A stretch of DNA of 64,000 nucleotides, from the NCBI RefSeq assembly GCF_029962835.1, contig NC_080577.1, positions 30,610,501 through 30,674,500 on the forward strand, written 5' to 3'. Below, piece by piece: positions 1-13,075 of the stretch. A model generated the notes under the pieces. The model did not search any database, was not told the DNA's origin, and was given only the letters and a program-made list of their open reading frames with translations. This DNA is from Magnolia sinica. Its lineage: Eukaryota > Streptophyta > Magnoliopsida > Magnoliales > Magnoliaceae. The translations under genes and the position numbers were made by a program. Each line of letters opens with the position of its first letter. The stretch's first letter is position 1.

Positions 1-2008
1 CTCTGGGATGGTGTTTTAAAACACCAACCAGACACTAGTTTAGATGCAGGTGATGATGAGGTCTACGAGGCAGAGCAGGATTTCATGGACGAGGAGGAGT
101 TCTCCTACTGTCAGCATTCAGGCAGGTCTGCGTAGACCTAGAGCTGATTCGTCGGGATATCGAGATACTTGTCTAGTTGGACATCTTACATTTTCCCATT
201 ATCTATTTTGAAACAAATCTTGTATATATTAAACCCTATTACACCATCATACTCTAGAAGTTGTGAATTTCTTATTTTAATTCATAACCTTCAAACTTCT
301 GTATGCTTATTTCTGAAGTATGATATGTTGTTTGAGTATAATCCCACTCATGTTAATGCATTGGTTTGGACGACATCTAAACATCATTATCCATGTTGCA
401 TAAGTAATGTATTGAATCTCGAGAGTAGAGCTTTGCTCGACCCTCGAAATCCAGGGCGTTACATTATTGCTTCTTGTTTTAATTTGAGTTTTTGATTCTT
501 ACCAAGTTCAAGACATCAGGTTGTCCTACTATAAACTTTGGTTTTTGGTGTAAGGTTGTCCTTTGAACAACGTTTATGTCAACCTCTCAATATTATTACA
601 ATTGAGATTGATATTTGTTTCAGCTATCTACTTTTACATTTCGCATTTTATTTTTATTTGGCATAGTCCTATTCACACCCCCCCCCCCCCCCCTTCTCTA
701 GGACTGAGAACTCGCCCTTTTCATAGTATTTATCAGAATCACAAATGTTATCTCATAGCATGCGATCTTTTATCAATTCTTAAGGGATGGCTTATACTTG
801 AATTATAGTTGATAGTTGTGAACCACGATTCCATACAATAACTACTTACATGATGGTTTCCATTTAAATTTAAATTGATAGTTCTTATCATGACTTATTG
901 CGATTATTATGAATCAATTTATGTCTGGCATGCCATAACTATATGCTTTATCATGGTTTGTTGTGAGTCGCTTATGGATCTCTATTCACTATACCTAATA
1001 GTGGGTGATTCCTCTTGTGTACCTAAACCCATGTTTAGGATGTAAGAAGATAGAGTGTGGTAAGAAATGGACCCTCGAATTGGAGGTTATATGAGGAATG
1101 GAACGTTAATGTGGGATTTACCATCCATAGGTCATACGGCTTGAGTGGCTTAGAAATGACCTCTTTAACCGCTCTGATTTAATCCTGCCTGACCCCTTTG
1201 CCGTTTCGATTTAATGTTCCAAGCATCCTTTTACCATTGTGATTTAACATCTGTCTCATGTTTTAATGATTGCCTTGCACGCCTTTAATGGCCTATAACC
1301 AAGTGATGGTAATCCCTACTTATGGAATTTGATTGGCCACTGGTCAACGGGCATCCATTAAACATCCTAAGATGGAAAAACCTAATGAGACGGGGATGGT
1401 GATCATGGGATACTATGCCCGAACTGTCGGCCTACACTGGGTGACGAGCCCCCCATAGTTACCTTTGAATTTACTTAAATTGCCTGGTTGTAATTGGAAT
1501 AATAATGGTTTAGTTAATCATGCATTCATAACATATTGACGATGACAGGTGGTTAATTCTAAATAATATAGCAAGTGCCCTTAGGCTTAGTGGGGTATCA
1601 TTTCCCAAGCTCCCAAACCATCGACTATCGACCTACGTACGTGATATGTATGATGACTTGGTCACTATGTTATACGAGATATGCTACGCTGATGACCAGT
1701 CTTATGCATGGGTAATGAGCCCAAGTCCGACTAGATGAGCATCCCCATGTCGATGTGCATTCACGCATCCATACATTTAAAAAGACTGCATCATGTATCG
1801 TTTTGATTGTCTTGTTATTTTTAACTATGCTTAGTTAAGGCAGCGGTGTGTAATCTTGAGGAGAATTCAGACTGAGTTGGCCACTCATCCATCAAATATA
1901 TAACTGTGCAGGTAGCACAGGTGGCTTAAAAGACACTCATGACCAGGGTGATAAAGTATAGGGTACAATTACCAAGGATGTATGGTTGTATCTGCCAGGA
2001 GGAGCTAC
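1..2008 (+). mobile_element. Degraded LTR-retrotransposon sequence, probably Tekay/Del-like
   Basis: No protein domain can be read with confidence here. The stretch around 430-464 ends in a GGGCGTTACA-type motif, and the piece that resumes at 8941 ends near 9236 in GGGGCATTACA. Both resemble the 3' ends of Tekay/Del chromovirus LTRs, which typically end in GGGGCGT(G/T)ACA. The sequence is interrupted by the younger Athila element at 2009-8935, because the GCTAC at 2004-2008 is repeated at 8936-8940. A run of 16 C lies at 678-693. Family assignment is inferred from end motifs only; the element is old and broken. Confidence 0.35.
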
Positions 2009-4270
2009 TGTTCACTCCCCAAGTATAGGGTTGTGATGTAGTAATAAACTCGGTAAGACCGAGGTCGAATCCACAGGGACTGATACCTGTACGTTATCTG
2101 AAACCAAGTAGAACTAGAACTAGATTAAGATGTGATCTAAACCAAATAGAATTTAATGAATAATTGTGGAATAATTATCAAAAACTTAAGGAATTCAGAG
2201 GAAGGAAACTAGGGATTCAGAGGATCCACTTGTAGAGATCAGGGAGATCGTATGCCTGCATCAAGAATTATTGAATTTAAACTGAACTTACTTGATCTGG
2301 TTTTCAAGAGATGAAAGGTATATGAATTAGAATGGATTCCATCATTTAACCATGCCCAGGAGACAAAGCAAACAACAGGATTAAACTAATTACCAACCAA
2401 TCAATAGTGCATGAAAGTTAGGAAGGGTACCGTCATCCGACCATGCCCATGAGACGATGGTGAACAACAGGGTTTCCTGACGTCATAAACACAAAAAGAA
2501 AGGAACATGCTCAAAGCTATCTCAGACCCATTGTAATTTCAGTCACAATAGACCATTAAAAACTACAAACATCCCTTAATAATTAAACCACAATCAAGTT
2601 TAACTCCCAATTAAATAATTAAATCAACAAATAGAGTCTCCCATCTCAATACAAGCTTCACTTCTTAGCCCTAGCTAGGAGGATTAGCCCGTCATGATGT
2701 GGCTACAAAAATAAAGAGAAAAAAAAACCTTTTCCTTTCCATCTCTTTCCCTGCTCCACGTCCAGCCAAAAGCCACCTTCCTTCAATCCTTTTCTCCCTG
2801 TCTTCTCTGTTTCTCTCTCTCTCCCTGACGTCCCGTTCCAATAGCCAAGCCGATCCCTCCTTTCGTGCTCCCTGTCTTCACCTTCCAATTTCCCCCCTTT
2901 ATAGGATTCCGGCAGTGGTGGCTGAGTCGAGCACCGACTTCTCCTTCGCAGTCTGTTTGCAACGGAGCCGGACTCCCTGTTTACACCAAAAAGAAATAAG
3001 GCTTTGCATCTGTGATGACTGGTGGGCTTAGGATTGATGTTGGACGAGAAATCCAACCCGTCCATTAGTTTCCCCTCGAAAAACCAGTGAAACCTGATTG
3101 GTTTTGGATCTGCTTCGTGGTGAACCACGAATTAGTTCAATTCACCGTCAGTCTTCCGATTGGACGGTCGAAATCCAATTAAAGCTATCTTCTGCAATTC
3201 CACCACCTAGGCGAGGGAGGTAGGGCCCGTGGGAGTCCACTGGACGGTCCAGATCGGACCGATCACTTCAAAGGGTGGCCCACAACAATCCACCGCAGGC
3301 TCTGTTGCGAAACAGAGCCTGCGCGTTGTGGCGCTGTGATGGTCGGCGGACCACTTTTTGATGCCCGGTGTAGAATCCACTCCGACCATTCGATTCTCGT
3401 CGAAAAACCACTAAGATTGGGCTGGCTTCATGTTGGATTCGGTGTGGCCCATGCGATCTTTGCTCCCACTGTCCATACCTGCGTTTTCATGCAATCTGCT
3501 TGTGTTTGCGTGCATGGGACTAGAAGGACAGCTAGGATGAGGTTATGCCCACCCTGAGAAGAGTACGGATGGTTCGAATCTCCCAAATGGATGATGGATG
3601 GGCCCCGCTAATGAAAAACGGACGGACAGCATCCGTCCGCTATTGCTGCGGAAGAAGAAGACAGGTCAGCCCGTCTTTGACCGGGCTGACCGTCCGGTGC
3701 ACGGCTGGTGCACATGCACACTGTGCACATGCAATGCACACGGGGGGTCCATCATAGTGCATGTACAAAATCTCCTCCGTCCATCTAGTTCTTCATATAA
3801 TTTAAGGTGTTGAGACCGAAGATGAGGTATATCCAGAGATCAGGTGGGTCCCAGATCAGTAAATTGTGGGCTGATCTGTCCGTTGGGCCACTTCCACAGC
3901 GATCTAATGGATGAAATTTTACGTGTACGGTTCATTTATGGTCCTCAGGCCACGTATGGAGTTTCGAACTAATCAGATGGTGGGAACCCTATGATCTTGC
4001 ATTCTGGACACTTTTCAGGCCACTTGAGCTTCAATTCCTCGATTTTCTTAGATCCTTGGCATGCAAATCTGTCGATCTTGGTCTCCTAGGGTCCGTCGCT
4101 TGCCTTGGTGACTTCAGACTGTTAAATCCATGCTTTTAGCATCCCAATCCAGTCCCAGCTCGCAATTCCACCTTGCAACAGAAACATGATTAAAATGAGC
4201 TATTAAACGGTACCATGTTCATAAATCTAGGCAACAACTGGGTCTGATATGCAATATTTGACCCTCAACA
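2009..4270 (-). repeat. 3' LTR of the Athila element (full length, 2262 bp)
   Basis: It starts TG at 2009 directly after the GCTAC duplication and ends ...CCCTCAACA at 4270, where the internal polypurine tract begins. Its last 500 bp (3771-4270) recur at 8436-8935. Open frames inside it (about 2700-3130 and 3336-3813) match nothing recognisable and are treated as chance. Confidence 0.9.
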
Positions 4271-5631
4271 CCACCCCCAACCAGCATTTTGCTAGTCCCG
4301 AGCAAAATATGCGAAAAGTAAGTTGAGAATTACAGAACAATTTATAAACTCGAGTGATTTTTGCAAAGTAATCCAGATATGAGAATTTTTAGATTCATGA
4401 CTGTTGGGTATTACTTTCTCCTAGACTCAGGCGCACAGTAAACTTCATAATCAAGTTCAAAGTATTATTCCATGAATTAGAAAAATTCTAAACATTGAAT
4501 TCCATGGATGTAAAGTCTAATCTTGACTCATCAACATTAAGATTCACCTCTCTATTTAAAGATATTATCGGAGACCAATAAGAGAATTCACGGTAATCCA
4601 ACTTTGCCTTACACATTATCTTTTTATTCTTTTAATTTTTGACTTTTTCATTAGAAGTAACGCCAAGAAGAGGGATCAAATCCTCACCTATAGGGAGCAA
4701 ACCTAAGGTAAAGACTGTACACCTAACTCTTTTTCAAATATCATCCACGGGGAATCGAATCCTTACCTATAGGGAGCAAACCTATGGTAAAGACTGTTCG
4801 CCCAATCCATTCAATTTTCCAAGTTGGTTCCTTTCATGTTTAATGATTACCAAGTCAATCCTTCAATATCGAACTGAAACCTTAATAAGCACAAGAGATG
4901 TGTCCTGCGAATTCATGTCTCAATCAATGTTTATAAATTCTAGTAATGGATTAACAATTCAAACTTAGCTGTGAAATTCAATAGATAACTGAACCCAAGA
5001 GTCATAAAATACCAACATCACGCATCTTGAAATTCTAAGTGCCCAAGATGGCCGTCAAAATCACTTCGAATTCATCAGAAATCCTGAAAATTTAAAAAAA
5101 AAATTCACAACTTTTGCTCAAGACCAAGAAAACATTGATTAGGAAACCTAATCTCCCACCTCCAACCAAAAATCTACATTATCCTCAATGTAAAAGAAAT
5201 AAACATGCAATGCACATGAGACAACGGAAATATAGGAGGAGTGATGGAAAGATAGTACCTGGATGAAAGAATCAAAAGGCTTTCCAAAGATATCTACGTA
5301 AGAGCGGGTCAGCACAAGAGAAACCAACAAAAATAAAATAAAAATAAAAATAATGAAATCCTACCTACACCACTTTCGCAGGTACTCTCGATTGCATTTA
5401 GCATATGCAACAAGCCTTTAAACCCCTAGGTTGCCCCTAGTGGACGAGTTGTAGTCTCGTGAGGGTTTGCAGTAATGTTACCCACAAACATTGAACTAAC
5501 TAACTAGGAAAATGAAATAGAATGGAACAAAACTCAATAGAGTATAAGCAAACTATCATATACAGTAGAAGCAAACTACCCTAGTCCTATGAAAGTGATA
5601 AACCTACCTATACCTCCATCAGATTAGGAGA
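4271..5631 (-). mobile_element. Region between integrase and 3' LTR of the Athila element
   Basis: In Athila this interval often holds an env-like frame, but none is readable here. Two similar stretches at about 4664-4724 and 4740-4801 share 'cctatagggagcaaacct' and look like a local duplication. No host gene is seen. Confidence 0.5.
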
Positions 5632-6770
5632 TCAATCCTGGTAAACAGGAGCAGTCAGGGCCATGGACATGTCCTCTGAATCAAATTTCTCGACAAATGG
5701 TTTCAATCGATGTCCATTGACTTTAAACTCCTTGCCATTTTTGGGATCTCTTATCTCAACGGCCCCATGAGGAAAAACAGTAACAACAATGTAAGGGCCG
5801 GTCCAACGAGATCGAAGCTTACCCGGAAAGAGATGTAATCGAGAATTGTATAAAAGGACCTTCTGACCAGGCATGAATAATTTTCGTAAAATGTGTTGGT
5901 CATGAAATGCTTTCATTTTGTCCTTGTAAATTCTCGAATTATCATACGCATCATTCCGGATTTCTTCAAGTTCATTCAATTGAAGTTTGCGTAGCGAGCC
6001 AGCGTTGTCCAGATTGAAATTAAGATTTTTGATCGCCTAGTACGCTTTATGTTCCAGCTCCACAGGCAAGTGACAAGCTTTTCCATAGACAAGTCTAAAG
6101 GGAGACATTCCAATAGGGGTTTTAAAGGCAGTACGGTATGCCCATAAGGCATCGGTCAATCGAATTGACCAATCCTTACAATCAGGGTTAACCGTTTTCT
6201 CCAAAATGTGTTTAATTTTCCTATTAGAAATCTCAGCTTGCCCACTTGTCTGTGGGTGATATGGGGTGCTCACCCTATGAGAGATATCGTATTTCTTCAT
6301 TAAGTTCTCAAATGGTTTATTACAAAAGTGTGAGCCCCCATCACTAATGATGGCTCGAGGTGTTCCAAATCGAGAAAGGATGTTTTCTTTTAGGAATTTA
6401 ATGACCGTGCTATGGTCATTAGTTCGACATGGAATCACTTCGACCCATTTAGTGACATAATCCACAACGAGCAAAATGTACAGATTTCAAAATGATTGGG
6501 GGAATGGTCCCATAAAATCGATGCCCCAGCAATCAAATGCTTTAATGATAAGGATGAGATTCAAAGGCATCATATTTCGAGGGGACAATGCTCCCAATTT
6601 CTGACAACGCTCACAAGCTTTGCAAAACTCATGAGTGTCCCTAAACATAGTGGGCCAGTAAAAGCCACACTATAGAATCTTGGTCGTGGTCTTTTTAGCA
6701 GAAAAGTGACCACCACAGGCCTGTGAATGACAGAAGGAGATGACGCTTTGATGCTCATCGTCTGGTACAC
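5632..6770 (-). mobile_element. Integrase region of the Athila element
   Basis: The segment 6037-6474 carries the integrase core, with [20 protein letters not shown] and the [10 protein letters not shown] motif. The zinc-binding part is suggested around 6570-6770. 5632-5979 carries the C-terminal part ([19 protein letters not shown]...WTGPYIV), which in Ty3/gypsy follows the core. It lies downstream of reverse transcriptase on the minus strand, as expected for the family. Confidence 0.88.
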
Positions 6771-7087
6771 ATCTCCTTAGGATTTGGTCTAGGCAATATT
6801 TAAATAAGTAAGGATCATCCCAGAAAAAGTTGCGCACCTCGGTGAAGAATTTCTTCTTATCTTACGCAGTCCACTGTGTTGGTATGGAACCTGTAGCAAG
6901 ATAATTAGCAATATCAGCGAACCAAGGAGAATGGGAGACTCTGAACAGTTGTTCATCAGGGAACATATCATTGATATGGGTCGCCTCAAGGGAATCAGAG
7001 GTATTAAGGCGAGAAAGGTGATCGGCCACTACGTTCTCTACTCCTTTTTTATCTTTATTCCAAATCAAATTCTTGAAGTAGAAGAAT

Positions 7088-8425
7088 TCATCGTATCAAA
7101 CGGGGCTTAGAATCATTCTTAGAAAGAAGATACTTAAGTGCCGCATGATCTGTGTAAATAATGATCTTGGATCCGATCAAGTATGACCTAAATTTGTCCA
7201 AGGCGAACACTACAGCTAAGAGTTCCTTTTCCGTAGTCGAGTAGTTCACCTGGGCAGAATTTAAAGTTCTACTTGCGTAATGAATGACGTAGGGCCTCTT
7301 ATCTTTTCTCTGGCCTAGGACCACCCCAAGAGCATAATCAGAAGCGTCGCACATAAGCTCAAAAGGAAGGCTCCAGTCGGGTGGTTGCATGATAGGTGCA
7401 GTGGTTAACGTGCCCTTAAGCTTGGTGAAAGCTTCCTGGCATTGCTCAGTCCACTCGAACGGAGCATCCTTTTGAAGAAGATTACATAAAGGACGAGAGA
7501 GAAGATTAAAGTCCTTTATAAATCGCCTGTAAAATCCTACGTGTCCTAAGAAGGATCGCACGTCTCTGATGTTCTTGGGTGGAGGTAGGTTAGAGATAAG
7601 ATCGATTTTTGCCTTATCTACCTCGATTCCCTTGGACGAGATGATATGCCCAAGGATAATTCCCTTCTGAACCATGAAATGGCACTTCTCCCAATTAAGT
7701 ACCAAGTTCTTTTCTTCACATCTTTTCAGCACACATTTAAGACTTTCCAAGCACTTGCTGAAAGATGGACCGTAAACAGAGAAATCGTCCATGAAGACCT
7801 CTAAATATTGCCCCACCATATCAGAAAAGATACTAAGCATACATCGCTGAAAGGTGGCAGGGGCATTACATAGTCCGAATGGCATCCTTCGGTAGGCAAA
7901 GGTGCCGTAGGGACATGTAAATGTGGTCTTTTCCTGATCTTCAGGGGCTATCTCTATCTGGTTGTAGCCCGAATACCCGTCAAGGAAACTGTAATAGGAA
8001 TGACCAGCTAACCTTTCCAGGATCTGATCAATGAATGGTAAAGGAAAGTGGTCTTTCCTCGTGACGGTATTCAACTTCCTGTAGTCAATGCACATTCTCC
8101 AACCAGTAGTGACTCTAGTTGGCACGAGTTCATTATTAGCATTGGCTACGATGGTGATTCCGGACTTCTTAGGGACCACTTGAGTTGGGCTCACCCATTG
8201 ACTATCAGATATAGGGTATATAATACCCACGTCCAATAGTTTAAGAACCTCGGCCTTAACCACTTCCTTCATGTTTGGATTTAGTCTACGTTGTGGTTGC
8301 CGAGTGGTTTTTGCATTATCCTCAAGATATATGTGGTAAGTACAAATCGAGGGATTGATTCCCTTGAGGTCCGCTATCGTCCATCCCAGGGCTCCTTTAT
8401 GCTCAATGAGAGTGGATATGAGCAT
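7088..8425 (-). mobile_element. Reverse transcriptase and RNase H region of the Athila element
   Basis: A long open stretch reads as Ty3/gypsy reverse transcriptase, with [36 protein letters not shown] and the catalytic FMDDF. It continues into RNase H ([14 protein letters not shown] and [19 protein letters not shown]). It would copy element RNA into DNA. It is the best preserved part of this fossil. Confidence 0.93.
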
Positions 8426-8435
8426 ACTCTCCTAT

Positions 8436-8935
8436 TCTCCTCCGTCCATCTAGTTCTTTATATAATTTAAGGTGTTGAGACCGAAGATGAGGTATATTCA
8501 GAGATCAGGTGGGTCCCAGATCAGTAAATTGTGGGCTGATCTGTCCGTTGGGCCACTTCCACGGCGATCTAATGGATGAAATTTTACGTGTACGGTTCAT
8601 TTATGGTCCTTAGGCCACGTATGGAGTTTCGAACTGATCAGATGGTGGGAACCCTATGATCTTGCATTCTGGACACTTTTCAGGCCGCTTGAGCTTCAAT
8701 TCATCGATTTTCTTAGATCCTTAGCGTGTAAATCTGTCGATCTTGGTCTCCTAGGGTCCGTCGCTTGCCTTGGTGACTTCAGACTGTTAAATCCATGCTT
8801 TTAGCATCCCAATCCAGTCCCAGCTTGCAATTCCACCTTGCAACAGAAACATGATTAAAATGAGCTATTAAACGGTACCATGTTCATAAATCTAGGCAAC
8901 AACTGGGTCTGATATGCAATATTTGACCCTCAACA
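8436..8935 (-). repeat. 5' LTR of the Athila element (partial copy)
   Basis: A near-identical direct copy of 3771-4270 ending in the same CCCTCAACA, followed by the GCTAC duplication at 8936-8940. I count about 11 single-base differences from the left copy. Confidence 0.9.
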
Positions 8936-8940
8936 GCTAC

Positions 8941-9236
8941 GCAATCTTGTGGCTCAAATTTATTTGCATTTTATTATTTTTCTTGTGTAAATCATGTAAT
9001 TCTTGTATTTGTTCTTAAAGAGACATTGGTTTGTATAAGTCATTATGGGCTGCCTTTTGTATATTCTAAATGTAAATGTAAATTTCCATTTATGTTTGAT
9101 TTGTCCATCCTATGCTAAACTGCTAACTCTAAAAGATAGAAAAAATATATATGGAATTTGGCTCTCTATAGGTTAACACTTAGGTTTTTGGGAAACGAGT
9201 CATATACTCGGGTTCTAAAAACTCGGGGCATTACAG
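8941..9236 (+). mobile_element. Tail of the older Tekay/Del-like LTR interrupted by Athila
   Basis: The sequence resumes right after the GCTAC duplication and ends near 9236 with ctcgggttctaaaaactcg and GGGGCATTACA, a form typical of Tekay/Del LTR ends. It continues the sequence at 1-2008. A retroelement primer-binding site cannot be confirmed after it. Confidence 0.4.
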
Positions 9237-9610
9237 TATCGCACTAGCAGTTATGAATGAACTCATCTATTGGGAACGGGGTATCCTATATTCAATTTGG
9301 TCGTGTCATACTTTGTGAACATACATGATCAATTGGCTAGTGGACTAATTTCATTGACTTGGGAGAACACCGATGCAACCGATATTGGGTGCAAGCAACC
9401 CGTGTAATCCAGCTATTTTCGATCATCCGTGTTCAACCCGGGTCAATTAAACAAGCTTAGGGTGGCTGACCTAACTTTGATTGCCCCTTAGTTTAGGTGA
9501 TTTACCAATTGATCCAATATCCTAAGCAATTCTAAATATCGCTAAGGACTAACAATTCATCAAGCAATTACAACAATATTTCATATGAAATCTATATTTA
9601 GCAACACAAT

Positions 9611-9805
9611 CACCTGAGCATTTCATCGAACATATGAGTATCAATAACATATCACCATCACTTAGGCATTTCATCGACCACGTGAGCATTAATAAAATCA
9701 CATATTCACCTGGATATTTCATCAAACATGTGAGCATTAATAGAATAACACATTCAACACTTAGGCATTTTATCAAATATGTGAGCATCTATAAATAAGT
9801 AATCA
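9611..9805. repeat. Four-unit minisatellite, period 48-51 bp
   Basis: Units start at 9611, 9659, 9707 and 9758. Each has the form cacYtRgRcatttcatcRaacatgtgagcat followed by an AT-rich tail. The units are diverged by several bases each. Confidence 0.8.
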
Positions 9806-10175
9806 CACATGTTGCAATTAAATTGAAATGTGAACATGTTAGCATACACCAACCTATCTATAAACAACAAAATTATTAACTAAGACCCTCAAGAGTCGAT
9901 AAATGATAACTTAGAGATAATAGTCTGCACCTTGTGACGATTCACCCGACTCACGATGCTCATAGGGTTAGGATGTTAGGAAAAGATCATCAAAATGCCT
10001 AAACAAGCATACAAGCTTGTGAGATTAGGGATAAACAACTATTGAATCCTAAATTACAAGTGAGATTTAATACTTACATCCAATCGTTGCCAGGAAAGCT
10101 TCGATGACGGCTCCAGTTACGACGAGATGACTAGAGAGGGGATGAAAGGGTGGAGGTGCACCAACATTCACACCT

Positions 10176-10179
<4 letters not shown>

Positions 10180-10234
<55 letters not shown>
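10180..10234 (+). repeat. (TC)n microsatellite
   Basis: About 27 uninterrupted TC units. The open frames running across it are artefacts of the repeat. Confidence 0.97.
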
Positions 10235-10238
<4 letters not shown>

Positions 10239-12300
10239 ATTTCTCTTATTTCTTTCTCCACTTTTCTCATGCTTTAGTCATGAAATTCGTATGGGAGGAG
10301 GGGGTGCTCAAGCAAGGGCCTTATATAGTGCGAGAATTGGTGAAAATGGCCCTAAGGGCTAGGTTTTCATTATAATAGCCCTATGGGAGAGTGTTTCTAA
10401 CCTCTAGAGCCCATTATGGGGTGTACATGTCGATATACACCATAGGATAGTTAACCTTAATGATGATCTACATATGGATATGAGCGGCCCACCATTTGGA
10501 TGCACCGATCAAGGAGTATGATCAGAAGTCCGTTCGACGGTCACCGATGGTCGATTGGGGCCGAGGCTATACGGATATGTGTGGGAAAATATCTTTAGTC
10601 GGTACCCCGACTTTGACGGTATGAAAGCTACAACTTCATGAAAGAATAAAGTAGCTAGTTTCACTTAAGTTTCAAATTTTCATCTAAGGTATTTGCACAA
10701 CTCAAGCACTTGCTTTGCGAGTCCAAGTTGAGCGATTCGAGACAGGACCTTGGCTCAATGTCTTGCGATGGACGTCAAGCCCACTAAGAAGAACGTCTTT
10801 CTATAATCTTAGGTTTAGTGGCTCACTAACGAGCGATTTAGAGCTTATTTGGATAATCATGGCATTTTTGGAATGAATTAGGTATCTAAATTTCTTGTGC
10901 GTAATGATTAGGGTTTGGATTAGCTAAGTTTGTAGTGTGGCCTATTCGCAATTAGTAAAAATGGCGATTCAGTTAAGTCAGTCTCAGTCTTTGGTTCTTA
11001 GGTTAAAGGAGTAACTGGATTGATTTAGTTTATTAATTAAAATTGACCCCTAGTCGTCTTGGCTTTTGGCAGGTCTTTATTTAGTTACGATCATCTCAAA
11101 TGGTCAGTAATAGGTTGGTTAGATTTAGACCCTATATGAATAAATTCTGAGGCTAAGCTTGATGTTTAAGTGATCGGACGGATTTGTTGGCTTCCTACGG
11201 TTGATTAATCAGATTTGTACAGTTCTTTACCAGTACCACCGGCGTATAGGCTCACTTCGACCGTTAAGGGCCAATAAGCAACAACGTAGGCTAGTCATAT
11301 CGAAAGTTTTCAAGGGTTTTTGAAAATTCAAAATACTGAAAATCCAGAACATTACAGTAAATTTTAAGTGTTTGGCATTCCGTAGGTGAGGCAAGGGTTG
11401 ATTGTCCATGTCCTCGAGTCGATATGTACACGGTCGCATCATGCCCGTGATCTTGTAGGGTCCTTCCCAACTTGGCTCCAATGCCCTCGAGCCGGGCTTC
11501 TTCGTGTTTTGGAAGGTTACACGAAGGACCAAATCTCCCACTCGAAATCTCCGCACATTGACTCAAGAATTGTAGTACTGGGCAACCCGCTGTTGGTAGG
11601 CAACGATCTTCAGCTATGCTCGTTTCCTTCTTCCTTGAGTAGGTCTAGACTCAAGGCCATCTACTCGGCATTTTGATTTCCGTTGAATGATTCGTTGCAC
11701 GCAGTCGGGAGTCCCACCTCAACTAGTACCACAACTTCTACGTTGAAGGCCAAGGAAAAGGAGTCTCCCCAATCGATGTCCGAGCAGTCGTTCAATATGC
11801 CCAAAGGACATATGTAGCTCCGGGCCCCTTTAAACTTCTCAAGTTTGGTCTTGAGGTAATTTTTTATGATATTGTTAGCTACCTCTACATGTCATTGGCC
11901 TAGGGATGCCGAGGTGATGAGTAGGCATTGTGAATGCCAAGTCTCTCACACAGTCCTCAGAATCACATGTTGTCAAATTGCTTGTCGTTGTTTGAGACAA
12001 TAGTGTGCAGGATCCCATATCTACAGGTTATGTTCTTTCAGATAAAGTCGGTAATCTTCTATTTGGTGATTTTAGCTACTAGCTCGGCCTTGGCCCACTT
12101 GGTGAAGTAGTTGACATCTACGACAATGAAGTTAGTCTAACCTCTGCCCATCGGTAGGGGTTTGGTGATGTCAATTCCCCACTAGGCGAACGGCCAAAGG
12201 CCAGTCATAGGGGTCAGTTGCTCGGATGGCTATTAGGGTATCGCGGTGAATCGCTGGCATTTATCACACTTCCTTGCATACTGCATGGCATCCTCATGGA

Positions 12301-13075
12301 TAGAGGTGTACATGAGTCGAGTTAGCTCGTTATCTCGCTCGGATCGACTCAGAAAAGCTCGACTCAACTCGGATCGAAACTGTGTTCGAGCCAAGTCGAG
12401 CCAATTTTAATGAGCTAGAAATATTTCAAGTTGAGTCTGAGCTGGACCTAGATCGACTCGGTATTGAGCTCGAACTCAACTCGAATCAATTTTTTAGTGT
12501 AGTATATATAGGTTTTAAAAAAAAAACCTTACCCCTAGCTCCCAAATCATTTCAACGCTCGCCTGTTAGCCCAACCCTAACCCCAGCACCCAAATCGTCT
12601 CGCCCATTTGCCCAAATCTAACCCCAGCGCCTAAATCCACTCGGCCATTCGCCCGAATCATCTACTGCTCATCGTTCTCTAGCGCCCGACCGACAATTAC
12701 TCTCATTCATCTCCTCTCTCTCCATTTTCCAACGTTTGTCCGGACAACCGACAACTGAAAGTGAGTCTCCTCTCCTCTCTCTCTCCATTTTTCTAGCATC
12801 TGTCTAGCGAGTAATGTCCGTCCGATTAGCAGACCCCACCCGACCACTAGTTGTATGGCTCTGGTACAATCAGACGGTGGTTATGGCCCAATCGGACGGT
12901 CAAACGTCTTGAAAACTCGAACTCGACTCGAACTGGACCGAGCTGCTGACCGAGCTGAGCTGCTGATCCAAACTCAAAGGCCGAGCTGAGCTCAAGCTCG
13001 AGCTGAGGTCTTTAACTGGTCGAGTCGAGCCGAGCTGGGAAAAGCTCAACGCGGATCGACTCGTGTACACCTCTA
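12301..13075. mobile_element. Non-autonomous hAT element, 775 bp
   Basis: Ends are TAGAGGTGTACATGAGTCGA at the left and the inverse of TAGAGGTGTACACGAGTCGA at the right. They are flanked by an 8-bp duplication with one mismatch (ctcatgga 12293-12300, ttcatgga 13076-13083), the hAT hallmark. Both ends are packed with GACTCGA/GAGCTCGA subterminal repeats. The first 120 bp align with the SNAP-bearing copy at 18664. The interior (about 12500-12800) is pyrimidine-rich without a gene and resembles the 5' leader of the 4.5-kb copy at 21018. It would need transposase supplied by another copy. Confidence 0.9.

Larger units (their letters stand above)
2009..8935 (-). mobile_element. Athila-lineage Ty3/gypsy LTR retrotransposon, broken
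   Basis: The element is bounded by a perfect 5-bp duplication GCTAC at 2004-2008 and 8936-8940 and begins and ends TG...CA. On the minus strand the order is LTR (right), reverse transcriptase and RNase H (about 7088-8425), integrase (about 5632-6770), an unassigned stretch (4271-5631), then a purine-rich tract (4271-4282, read on the minus strand) and the full LTR at the left. The reverse transcriptase has wording typical of Athila ([36 protein letters not shown]). The 2.26-kb LTR also suits Athila. No gag or protease is recognisable and the right LTR is only partly represented, so the element is a fossil with several breaks. The shared LTR part differs at about 11 of 500 positions, mostly transitions, suggesting a fairly recent insertion. 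Confidence 0.9.
9237..11225. other. No gene; minisatellite, (TC)n and a possible old promoter
   Basis: Nothing codes convincingly here. The stretch holds a 48-51-bp minisatellite (9611-9805), a (TC)n tract (10180-10234), and a minus-strand TATA-like sequence (ccttatatagtg at about 10319-10330) upstream of the (TC)n tract. It may be the promoter part of an old LTR read on the minus strand, but no partner copy was found. Confidence 0.4.

Noticed and set aside
2699-3128. Open frames on both strands near 2.7-3.1 kb
   Set aside because: They lie wholly inside the Athila LTR, overlap each other antisense, and match no family.
9611-9805. Regular repeats considered as a CRISPR array
   Set aside because: The units are contiguous tandem copies without unique spacers, in a plant genome.
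10127-10375. Two overlapping open frames across the (TC)n tract
   Set aside because: They exist only because a dinucleotide repeat has no stops; nothing else supports coding.
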